A stretch of 6,679 nt of DNA from Gammaproteobacteria bacterium UBA2955 (GTDB lineage: Bacteria > Pseudomonadota > Gammaproteobacteria > Pseudomonadales > Azotimanducaceae), in assembly GCA_002348825.1 (NCBI GenBank), contig DEBN01000044.1:1-6679 (forward strand). The letters are read 5' to 3'. Under the pieces are notes generated by a model, which had not been told where the DNA came from, searched no databases, and saw nothing but the letters and a program-made list of their open reading frames with translations. Both the position numbers and the translations under genes were made by a program. Shown here in pieces: positions 1 through 5,333 of this stretch. How positions within the stretch are numbered: position 1 is the first letter of the stretch; every line of letters starts with the position of its first letter.

Positions 1-1149
1 TCGCACCATAAATAGCGAGGGTTCGTCTCGGTTGCTGCCAAGTATTACTGGCACCCGGCTATGCTTTTCAGGATCAGAAAATATCTCCTTAGTGGTTAGG
101 TCGGGTAGCACGTGACCGTCACCAAAGTTGTCGGGCAGAGAGATCATGCCGAAACCGCCGTTCGATAACTGGGCAAAAAATTCTGCGGGGGTTTTCGCGT
201 ATAAATAATCGCGCAGTTCGGTCATTCGCATGTTCTGTGCTAGTTTTTTTGCGCCCTCGCGATTTTCCGCTAAGCCATCTTGGATCAGCATTTTGGCGAC
301 GATTTCTCGGCTGCTCGACGCATCACCGCCATCTTCCCGGTAATTTTGTGCGCGGCTTAAACTGGTCGGGCTAAAGCCGCCACTTTGGACGATGGCCCGA
401 TGAAACAGACCCTTTGCTAAAGGCGATGCCATCATCGCAAGTGTGTTCAACGCGCCCGCGGATTCGCCGAATACGGTTACATTGTTTGGGTCACCGCCGA
501 AAACGTCGATATTGTCGCGGACCCATTCCAACGCCCGAATGACATCTAAGGTACCGTAGTTACCGGAGTCGTCTCGGGCATCGCCGGTTAACAGATCGGG
601 ATGGCTAAACCAGCCAAAGACTCCAAGCCGGTAATTGATGGTCACAATCACTACATCGCGCTGTGCTGCCAAAACGGCGCCGTTATAGCTTCCACCATGG
701 CCTATGGTATTGCCGCCTCCGTGTATCCATAGCATCACCGGTAGGTCGGTCGCGTTCGGTGGGGACCAAACGTTAAGGTAAAGGCAATCTTCGGTGCCGG
801 TAACCTGACCAGCCGGTGCCTGTTCTCCGGCGCCGCTCAGTAGCGATTCGAATTGTGGACACAACGCGCCAGGTCGAAGCGCTTCGATCGTCGCCTCGCT
901 TGGTATCGGAGGCTGGGGGGCGCGCCAGCGCAGGTCTCCGACTGGCGCTTGAGCAAATGGAATGCCTTGCCAACTGCGCGCGCCCAGTTTGTCGATAAAA
1001 CCCACCACGGTGCCGCTTTCGGTGTTGCGCAATGTGGTGTTGTTAGCCACAGGAGCAACCTCCGGCTCGGCCTGCCAGAATAGGTATGCCTGACCGAAAA
1101 TGACCACCAGAAGGCCTAGACCGATCAGGATTACAGCGGTTTTTTTCAT
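1..1149 (-). CDS. Type B carboxylesterase/lipase, N-terminal membrane anchor or signal peptide; C-terminus cut by window edge
   Basis: A serine esterase of the carboxylesterase type B (cholinesterase-like) alpha/beta-hydrolase family, expected to hydrolyse carboxylic esters outside the cytoplasm. The reading frame is open from the ATG at 1149 to the window edge (383 codons; family members usually have 500-550). Residues 1-4 (MKKT) and a hydrophobic stretch at about 5-24 form a signal peptide or uncleaved anchor; there is no lipobox cysteine. Family motifs appear in order: EDCLYLNVW (120-128), the oxyanion-hole HGGG (143-146), the FGGDPNNVTVFGESAG signature with nucleophile Ser230, and a SNRDE motif near the edge whose Glu376 matches the catalytic glutamate of cholinesterases. 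The catalytic His must lie beyond the window. An early Cys in ALCPQF and Cys122 could form the family's usual disulfide. The start has only a weak Shine-Dalgarno and lies 10 bases after the SRPBCC stop, so the two genes are probably co-transcribed. The natural substrate cannot be read from the sequence. Confidence 0.93.
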   Translation of the reverse strand, partial: MKKTAVILIGLGLLVVIFGQAYLFWQAEPEVAPVANNTTLRNTESGTVVGFIDKLGARSWQGIPFAQAPVGDLRWRAPQPPIPSEATIEALRPGALCPQFESLLSGAGEQAPAGQVTGTEDCLYLNVWSPPNATDLPVMLWIHGGGNTIGHGGSYNGAVLAAQRDVVIVTINYRLGVFGWFSHPDLLTGDARDDSGNYGTLDVIRALEWVRDNIDVFGGDPNNVTVFGESAGALNTLAMMASPLAKGLFHRAIVQSGGFSPTSLSRAQNYREDGGDASSSREIVAKMLIQDGLAENREGAKKLAQNMRMTELRDYLYAKTPAEFFAQLSNGGFGMISLPDNFGDGHVLPDLTTKEIFSDPEKHSRVPVILGSNRDEPSLFMVR

Positions 1150-1159
1150 AACTGCGTGT

Positions 1160-1543
1160 TCAGCTTGCAAGCACCGCTAAGAGTTTCGCTGCTGAGGCGT
1201 CCATTCCCTGTTTAATAAAAGGTTCGACCGCTACAGGTTCCACAGTTGTGTGCCAGGTGAGTAAGGTCCCTTCAGGATTTTCGCTGAGGCTCATGCTCGC
1301 GCGGTGGTTCTCGAGCGGAGGTGTTGATTCGATAACGCCATAGGTAATGGTGTGCGTCGCATGGTCAATGTTAAAAATCTCCTCTGCGAGCGCACCTGCG
1401 CCGTCCATTTTGAAGCGCCTGACTTTACCGTCGTAGTCGCAGGATGCTACGCCGGCGACCCAATCGATGCGGCTAGGGTCGCTAATTATCTGCCATACGT
1501 CAGCAACAGCATAAGGCAGTGTATATTCCAACTCGATCGCCAT
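1160..1543 (-). CDS. SRPBCC family (polyketide cyclase/dehydrase-like) small protein
   Basis: A 127-residue cytoplasmic protein with the look of the START/Bet v1-like SRPBCC fold. It opens with a beta strand (MAIELEYTLP). The family's typical segment follows, in which an A-x-x-V-W-x-x-I-S-D-P pattern (about 12-23) leads to a Trp (28). A series of amphipathic strands comes next (for example TITYGVIES and GTLLTWHTTVEP), and the protein ends in a C-terminal helix (about 107-126) that would cover the hydrophobic cavity. Such proteins bind or transform hydrophobic ligands; no catalytic residues can be assigned here. The start at 1543 is chosen because AAGGAGA lies 6 bases upstream. The longer form from 1570 would begin inside the likely -10 box and would bury that ribosome site. 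It is the first gene of a leftward unit with the carboxylesterase, and divergent from the CoA-transferase/transporter operon. It has no signal peptide, so it acts in a different compartment from its exported partner. Confidence 0.85.
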   Translation of the reverse strand: MAIELEYTLPYAVADVWQIISDPSRIDWVAGVASCDYDGKVRRFKMDGAGALAEEIFNIDHATHTITYGVIESTPPLENHRASMSLSENPEGTLLTWHTTVEPVAVEPFIKQGMDASAAKLLAVLAS

Positions 1544-1549
1544 AATAGT

Positions 1550-1554
1550 CTCCT
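1550..1554 (-). promoter_or_regulatory. Shine-Dalgarno site deciding the SRPBCC start
   Basis: On the minus strand AGGAG (within AAGGAGA) lies 6 bases upstream of the ATG at 1543. This strong, well-spaced site picks 1543 over the in-frame upstream ATG at 1570. Confidence 0.75.
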
Positions 1555-1565
1555 TGTTAGCACGG

Positions 1566-1595
1566 ATCATAGCGACTCTGGCCTTTCAGGGTAAA
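1566..1595 (-). promoter_or_regulatory. Candidate sigma70-type promoter of the SRPBCC-esterase unit
   Basis: Reading leftward, TTTACC (1595-1590, four of six matches to TTGACA) is followed after 18 bases by TATGAT (1571-1566, five of six matches to TATAAT). Transcription would start near 1559, giving a short leader that contains little more than the AGGAG site of the SRPBCC gene. The box sits in the divergent gap facing the CoA-transferase gene. I found no equally good rightward promoter in this gap, so the rightward operon's promoter may be non-consensus or regulator-dependent. Inferred by eye only. Confidence 0.4.
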
Positions 1596-1640
1596 GCGCA
1601 TGCTATGGTTTGGTCGCCAGAGGATCGCTTGGGGGAAATG

Positions 1641-2831
1641 ATGCGAGGCCCGTTAGAACACATTCGAGTATTGGATTTAACGATAGCGCGTGCCGGGCCG
1701 ACGGCAGTGCGTTTATTAGCCGACTGGGGCGCAGACGTCATTAAAGTAGAACCCCCGCCACGTAAGGATGCGCAAGGTAATTCAGTCACCGGCGGTCGAC
1801 ACGGTTCGGACGAGCAAAATCTGCATCGCAACAAACGTTCGTTGGCGATCGATCTAAAAAGCGAAGCAGGCCAAAAGCTATTTCAGCGTTTGGCCATGGA
1901 CGCCGATGTGGTGGTGGAAAACTTTCGCAGCGATGTGAAATTCCGCTTGGGCGTAGATTACGAAACATTGTGTGCGGTTAACCCTAAGCTCATTTATGCC
2001 AGCATCTCCGGGTTTGGACAGGATGGGCCCTATCGCAGCCGCCCGGGCGTTGATCAAATTATTCAAGGCATGAGCGGGCTCATGTCGGTTACTGGTGAAC
2101 CCGGCGGTGGACCTATGCGCGTCGGCGTCGCCATTTCAGACACTTCGGCTGGGATGTTTCTAGCACAGGGCATATTGTTGGCGCTGTTGCATCGTGAACG
2201 CACCGGCGAAGGGCAGTGGGTGCATACCTCATTGCTAGAAGCCATGTTGAGTAAATTAGATTTTCAGGGTGCTCGCTATACGATGGATGGAGAGGTGCCG
2301 ACTCAGCAGGGTAACGATCATCCTACTCAAGTGCCCATGGGTACATTCGATGCGTTGGATGGCCATGTCAATATTGCGGCGTTTGGTGGCCAAATGTGGC
2401 AGCGCTTTTGTGATGCACTGGGTGCTAAAGCGCTATTTGAGGATCCAGACTATCAGAGCGTTGGCCAGCGCGTGCGTCGGCGCGAGCAGATCAAACGCGA
2501 CATGAATCAAATAACGCAGACGCTCACCGTCGCAGAGCTCGTGCACCGTTTGAACGACGCGGGCGTTCCCTGTGGGCCAATCAATGACATTGGTCAAGCG
2601 TTTGAAGACCCGCAAGTACAGCATCTGACTATGGCGAAACCCGCTGAGCATCCGCAACTTGGCGACCTAAATTTGGTTCGTTCGCCGATTAATTTATCTG
2701 GTTTTCCGCATCCCCCTAGGTTTCGTTGCGCCGCACCAGATGCCGGCGCTGACGGCGTAGACGTACTTGCCGAACTGGGCCTTGGCGTTGATGAGATTGA
2801 GTCCCTGCAAGCTCTGGGGGTCATCGCCTGA
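1641..2831 (+). CDS. CaiB/BaiF (type III) CoA-transferase, first copy
   Basis: A family III CoA-transferase, which moves coenzyme A from an acyl-CoA donor to a carboxylic acid through aspartyl-CoA intermediates; these enzymes are interlocked cytoplasmic dimers. From the ATG at 1641 the protein has 396 residues, the usual family length. Visible features: an N-terminal Rossmann segment (VLDLT...ARAGP..., then LLADWGADVIKVEPP), the NKRS motif, NPKLIYASISGFGQDGP, and an AISDTSAG motif whose Asp167 matches the catalytic Asp169 of formyl-CoA transferase, followed by LLHRERTGEGQ. Possible starts are 1605, 1638 and 1641 (and 1554, unlikely). I prefer 1641 because GGGGGA lies 4 bases upstream, homologs begin close to the VLDL strand, and the catalytic Asp then falls at the expected number. 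It is the first gene of a two-gene operon; its TGA overlaps the ATG of the transporter. The acid substrate is not recognisable; the neighbouring esterase, carrier and hydrolase suggest a product of ester cleavage. Confidence 0.93.
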   Translation: MRGPLEHIRVLDLTIARAGPTAVRLLADWGADVIKVEPPPRKDAQGNSVTGGRHGSDEQNLHRNKRSLAIDLKSEAGQKLFQRLAMDADVVVENFRSDVKFRLGVDYETLCAVNPKLIYASISGFGQDGPYRSRPGVDQIIQGMSGLMSVTGEPGGGPMRVGVAISDTSAGMFLAQGILLALLHRERTGEGQWVHTSLLEAMLSKLDFQGARYTMDGEVPTQQGNDHPTQVPMGTFDALDGHVNIAAFGGQMWQRFCDALGAKALFEDPDYQSVGQRVRRREQIKRDMNQITQTLTVAELVHRLNDAGVPCGPINDIGQAFEDPQVQHLTMAKPAEHPQLGDLNLVRSPINLSGFPHPPRFRCAAPDAGADGVDVLAELGLGVDEIESLQALGVIA

Positions 2832-4174
2832 TGCGGCTTAAAGAAACGCTCGGTTACGCTGTAGGTGATCTGGGTATCAACCTGTATTTCATATCCGTCA
2901 TGACCTACCTATTGCTGTTTTATACCGATGTTATGGGTCTGTCAGCAACCGCGGCGGCGGGCGTGATCGCCTTAGCGCGTGTTGTAGATGCAGTAACAGA
3001 CCCTCTTATGGGCATGCTCGCTGAACGCACACGCACTCGATTCGGTCGTTTTCGACCCTGGCTCATTCTGGGGGCCGTGCCGCTCGCCGCAATAACTGTG
3101 CTGACGTTCACGGTTCCCGATCTCGACGACAGCGGTAAGCTGTGGTGGGCGTATACCACCTACTTACTGTTCGGGGTTTTGTATACCGTGGTGACCATCC
3201 CTTACTCAGCATTGACCGCATCGTTGACCGACGACTATGGCGCACGAACACAACTGTCGACTTGGCGCATGGGCTGTGCGTTCTCCGGCGCATTTATCGT
3301 GTCTGTGGGAACGCCGGAGTTCGTGCAGCTTTTTGAGGACCAGGCCGCGGGATACCAAGCGCTCATGCTGGTGTTTGGGGTTATCGCAACAGGATTGTTG
3401 CTCATTACCTATCGCACTACTAAGGAGCGTATAACGCCGCCTTCAGGACAAAATCTAGCACTTAATCAAAGTGTTAGAGCGGTGTTTCTAAATCCGCCGT
3501 TGCTGGTCGTCATAGGTATTTTTTGCTGTGGCATGCTCAGCTTTACCATTCGTCAGACGCTCACAGCGTATTACTTCATTTATTACTTAGAGCGTCCCGA
3601 CCTTATTTCTGTGTTTTTTGCGTCGACTCTTTTGGTCATGTTGGCGGGCTTGGTGTCCGTGCCGTTCTTGGCCGAACGCTATGGAAAATCGGGTGCGCTG
3701 GTTTTGGGCGCGATGCTGACGATTATCGCCTGTTTGGGTTTTTATATTACGGCCCCAGAAGCTGTGGGTTGGGTGTTTTTTTGGGGTTGCTTGATCGCGT
3801 TGGGCGGCACGCCGGTCGCGGTATTGGGCTGGGCGATGATTCCAGACACCGTTGAATATGCGCAATGGAAGCATGGTGTTCGGGCTGACGGTTCGATTTA
3901 TTCTATGGCGAGCTTCTTTCAAAAACTCGCTAAAGCGTTGGGCGGCGCAGGGGTGGCTTTAGGCTTGGGCACAGCCGGCTATATGGCTAACCAGCCCCAA
4001 ACGCCAGAGACGTTGGCGCGTATCCACGAGATGTTTACGCTCCTACCTTTGACCTTGATGGTGGTGCTCATTGTATTGGCGCGCGTGCACCCTTTAGACG
4101 AGCAGGCGCACGCGCAAATCAAGCAGGCGCTGGCGTTACCGAACAGCGGCACGACACCACTCGAGCAGCAGTAG
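2831..4174 (+). CDS. MelB-type MFS transporter (GPH family, cation symporter)
   Basis: A 447-residue inner-membrane carrier with about twelve hydrophobic segments, of the glycoside-pentoside-hexuronide:cation symporter (MFS_2) family. It carries the family's N-terminal GYAVGDLGINLYF-type start and the helix II motif DAVTDPLMG, with Asp53 and Asp57 matching the cation-site Asp55 and Asp59 of MelB. The loop RTRTRFGRFRPW (67-77) follows, then TIPYSAL (122-128), Arg146, and the helix X-XI region IPDTVEYAQWKHGVRADG...YSMASFFQK, with Lys365 matching MelB Lys377. Asp13 matches the sugar-contact Asp19, but the second sugar-contact acid (MelB Asp124) is Thr122 here. That suggests cation-coupled uptake of something other than a galactoside. 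Members next to CoA-transferases may carry organic acids or other small polar compounds; this is inference. The ATG overlaps the CoA-transferase stop (TGATG), implying translational coupling. The 3' end overlaps the convergent hydrolase gene by 39 bases. Confidence 0.92.
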   Translation: MRLKETLGYAVGDLGINLYFISVMTYLLLFYTDVMGLSATAAAGVIALARVVDAVTDPLMGMLAERTRTRFGRFRPWLILGAVPLAAITVLTFTVPDLDDSGKLWWAYTTYLLFGVLYTVVTIPYSALTASLTDDYGARTQLSTWRMGCAFSGAFIVSVGTPEFVQLFEDQAAGYQALMLVFGVIATGLLLITYRTTKERITPPSGQNLALNQSVRAVFLNPPLLVVIGIFCCGMLSFTIRQTLTAYYFIYYLERPDLISVFFASTLLVMLAGLVSVPFLAERYGKSGALVLGAMLTIIACLGFYITAPEAVGWVFFWGCLIALGGTPVAVLGWAMIPDTVEYAQWKHGVRADGSIYSMASFFQKLAKALGGAGVALGLGTAGYMANQPQTPETLARIHEMFTLLPLTLMVVLIVLARVHPLDEQAHAQIKQALALPNSGTTPLEQQ

Positions 4175-5032
4175 TTTGGTGGCCATAGCCACCGCAATAG
4201 GTTGATCAAACATGAGGTGGTGGTAGGTGCCCGGCACGGTGATCATAGGCAGGGAGCCGCCACTCGCCTCAAACATAGAGTCGCCATACAGTGCGCCCTC
4301 GTCTTCGCTTTGCTCACCTAGCATAAGCGCTGTTGGACAGCGCATATCGAGGAATTTTTGCTGCTGGTCTGCACCCATCTCCATATAGTCGAAAAGCGCA
4401 GGATCAAATTTCCAGGTCCAACCACCCTCGACCTCTTTGAGCCCATAATGGGCCATGTGTTGCAACAGTTCTGGAGCCACACCCGGTTGCTCTGGAATCA
4501 ACCGAAAGCGACCCATGGCGGTTTCTTTGTCTGGATACACGCGCAGTTTGCGCCCGGGCTGCACGCCCTCGCGCTCTACTCGCAGGCCCCACTCGAGATA
4601 GTGTTCGGGTGGCGCGACGGTGAAGTCCATAAACAGCACGCCGCCAAGACGGTCACCGTAGTAATGACCAGCTTCCAGCGCGGCGAAGCCGCCAAAGCTA
4701 TGACCGACGACAAAAGGCCGTTCACCCAATTGTGCGGCTTCGCATACGGCCCAGATCTCTTGAGCAAAGAGTTCGCCGCTGTAGCGCTCGCGCCAATCGC
4801 TGTTGCCGTTGCCGGATAGGTCCAAGGCGGCGACACGAAACCGATCGGCTAAGAACGGTGCGGTAAATCGCCACCATTCCAGATGCGCGTTGCTACCATG
4901 AATCAACACGATACCGGGGTTACCTACCTCGCCCCAGGTCGCGTATTCAATGTTTGCGCCCGCTACAGTGACTTGGGCAGTATTGTTGGGCATTTGCAGG
5001 GCAGTGTCATACCAAAAAGGGGTGTCGCTCAC
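4136..5032 (-). CDS. Alpha/beta-fold hydrolase
   Basis: A 298-residue cytoplasmic alpha/beta hydrolase (no signal peptide). A first strand with IVLIHGSNAHLEWW (41-54) supplies the oxyanion-hole HG, followed by VAALDLSGNGNSDW (67-80) and the nucleophile elbow GHSFGG with Ser112. A cap region (about 140-225) comes next, then LMLGEQSEDE (236-245), where the acid residue should lie. The catalytic His is probably His271 in GTYHHLMFDQP. The fold includes esterases, lactonases, C-C bond hydrolases, epoxide hydrolases and dehalogenases, and the sequence does not decide among them; the GHSFGG elbow favours ester or C-C hydrolysis. The start is taken as GTG at 5032, with GGAA 8 bases upstream; an ATG at 4993 would remove 13 residues but has no ribosome site. 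The gene is transcribed alone, divergent from the CPXCG gene, and its last 13 codons lie inside the end of the transporter gene on the other strand. Confidence 0.9.
   Translation of the reverse strand: MSDTPFWYDTALQMPNNTAQVTVAGANIEYATWGEVGNPGIVLIHGSNAHLEWWRFTAPFLADRFRVAALDLSGNGNSDWRERYSGELFAQEIWAVCEAAQLGERPFVVGHSFGGFAALEAGHYYGDRLGGVLFMDFTVAPPEHYLEWGLRVEREGVQPGRKLRVYPDKETAMGRFRLIPEQPGVAPELLQHMAHYGLKEVEGGWTWKFDPALFDYMEMGADQQQKFLDMRCPTALMLGEQSEDEGALYGDSMFEASGGSLPMITVPGTYHHLMFDQPIAVAMATKLLLLEWCRAAVR
4178..4193. other. Perfect inverted repeat just after the transporter stop
   Basis: GGTGGC, loop CATA, GCCACC form a perfect six-pair GC-rich stem three bases after the transporter's TAG. There is no T run on either side, so it is not a canonical intrinsic terminator; it might stabilise the transporter mRNA 3' end or slow polymerase between convergent genes. 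It also codes for part of the C-terminal helix of the hydrolase on the other strand, so it may be chance. Confidence 0.3.
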
Positions 5033-5118
5033 GTTGTAGATTCCGTTAATACAAAAATATGGATGGGTGAAAAACCGATCACACTATCATGCTCGACCAA
5101 AAATAGTAGAGTGACGGT
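5033..5118. promoter_or_regulatory. AT-rich divergent intergenic region (hydrolase / CPXCG gene)
   Basis: This 86-base gap separates the leftward hydrolase from the rightward CPXCG-CoA-transferase pair, so it should hold both promoters. Rightward, TATCAT at 5085-5090 (five of six matches to TATAAT) is a candidate -10, with no recognisable -35 at normal spacing. Leftward, only weak boxes are seen. CAAAAATA occurs twice as a direct repeat (5052-5059 and 5098-5105, 46 bases apart), which could be a regulator half-site pair or chance in AT-rich DNA. Confidence 0.35.
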
Positions 5119-5313
5119 ATGAGGTTTGGCACAGACAGCACGACTATTGATTGTCCGTATTGTGGCGAGGCGTTCGAACTGGTGATCGATACCGGAGAAA
5201 ACGAGCAGCAGTACATAGAGGACTGCTACGTCTGTTGTCGACCTATTCACCTTTCTGTTTGGCTTGACGGCGATGTTTTTGAAGTGATTGCTCGTCACGA
5301 AAATGATTGTTAG
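5119..5313 (+). CDS. CPXCG-motif cysteine-rich small protein
   Basis: A 64-residue protein matching the CPXCG-motif cysteine-rich family (Cys_rich_CPXG), whose function is unknown. CPYCGE at 12-17 supplies Cys12 and Cys15. A strand LVIDTG leads into the family-typical QQYIEDCYVCCRPI (30-43) with Cys36, Cys39 and Cys40. The two Cys clusters probably form a zinc-ribbon-like site. The protein ends in an additional Cys64. Length is normal for the family and no signal peptide is present. The ATG at 5119 has only a weak ribosome site (GAGTGACGGT just upstream), and no better in-frame start is apparent. The second CoA-transferase begins 20 bases after its stop, so the two are probably co-transcribed; whether this reflects shared function is unknown. 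The family assignment is firm from the two motifs; a nucleic-acid or protein-binding role would be a guess. Confidence 0.9.
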   Translation: MRFGTDSTTIDCPYCGEAFELVIDTGENEQQYIEDCYVCCRPIHLSVWLDGDVFEVIARHENDC

Positions 5314-5323
5314 AGCACGCTCA

Positions 5324-5329
5324 AGGAGG
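5324..5329 (+). promoter_or_regulatory. Shine-Dalgarno site of the second CoA-transferase
   Basis: AGGAGG (extended AAGGAGGGG) lies 4 bases before the ATG at 5334. It fixes that start against a TTG at 5307, which would overlap the CPXCG gene and add nine residues with no family resemblance. Confidence 0.85.
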
Positions 5330-5333
5330 GGCT

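Noticed and set aside
773..1083. Several short open frames on both strands within the 5' part of the carboxylesterase gene
   Set aside because: They are shadows of the esterase frame, which runs uninterrupted with family motifs from 1149 to 1. None has a recognisable domain or ribosome site.
1544..1570. Nine-residue N-terminal extension of the SRPBCC protein from the ATG at 1570
   Set aside because: It would start inside the likely -10 box and override the strong AAGGAGA site placed correctly for 1543.
1554..1640. N-terminal extension of the first CoA-transferase from 1554 or 1605
   Set aside because: The start at 1554 is a TTG codon, and the added residues do not resemble the family. 1605 cannot be fully excluded, but its nearest AGGG is 13 bases away, while 1641 has GGGGGA at 4 bases and the expected catalytic Asp numbering.
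3523..3922. 110-codon rightward and 111-codon leftward frames inside the transporter gene
   Set aside because: Both lie wholly within the MelB-like coding frame. Their composition is typical of out-of-frame reading of a membrane protein gene.
4178..4193. Inverted repeat after the transporter as an intrinsic terminator
   Set aside because: The stem is perfect but neither strand has the following T run, and it is inside coding sequence of the opposite gene. It is listed only as an inverted repeat.
4358..4819. Rightward 153-codon open frame inside the alpha/beta hydrolase gene
   Set aside because: It is antisense to a gene with a clear catalytic elbow and oxyanion motif. The translation has no family resemblance, and there is no convincing start context.
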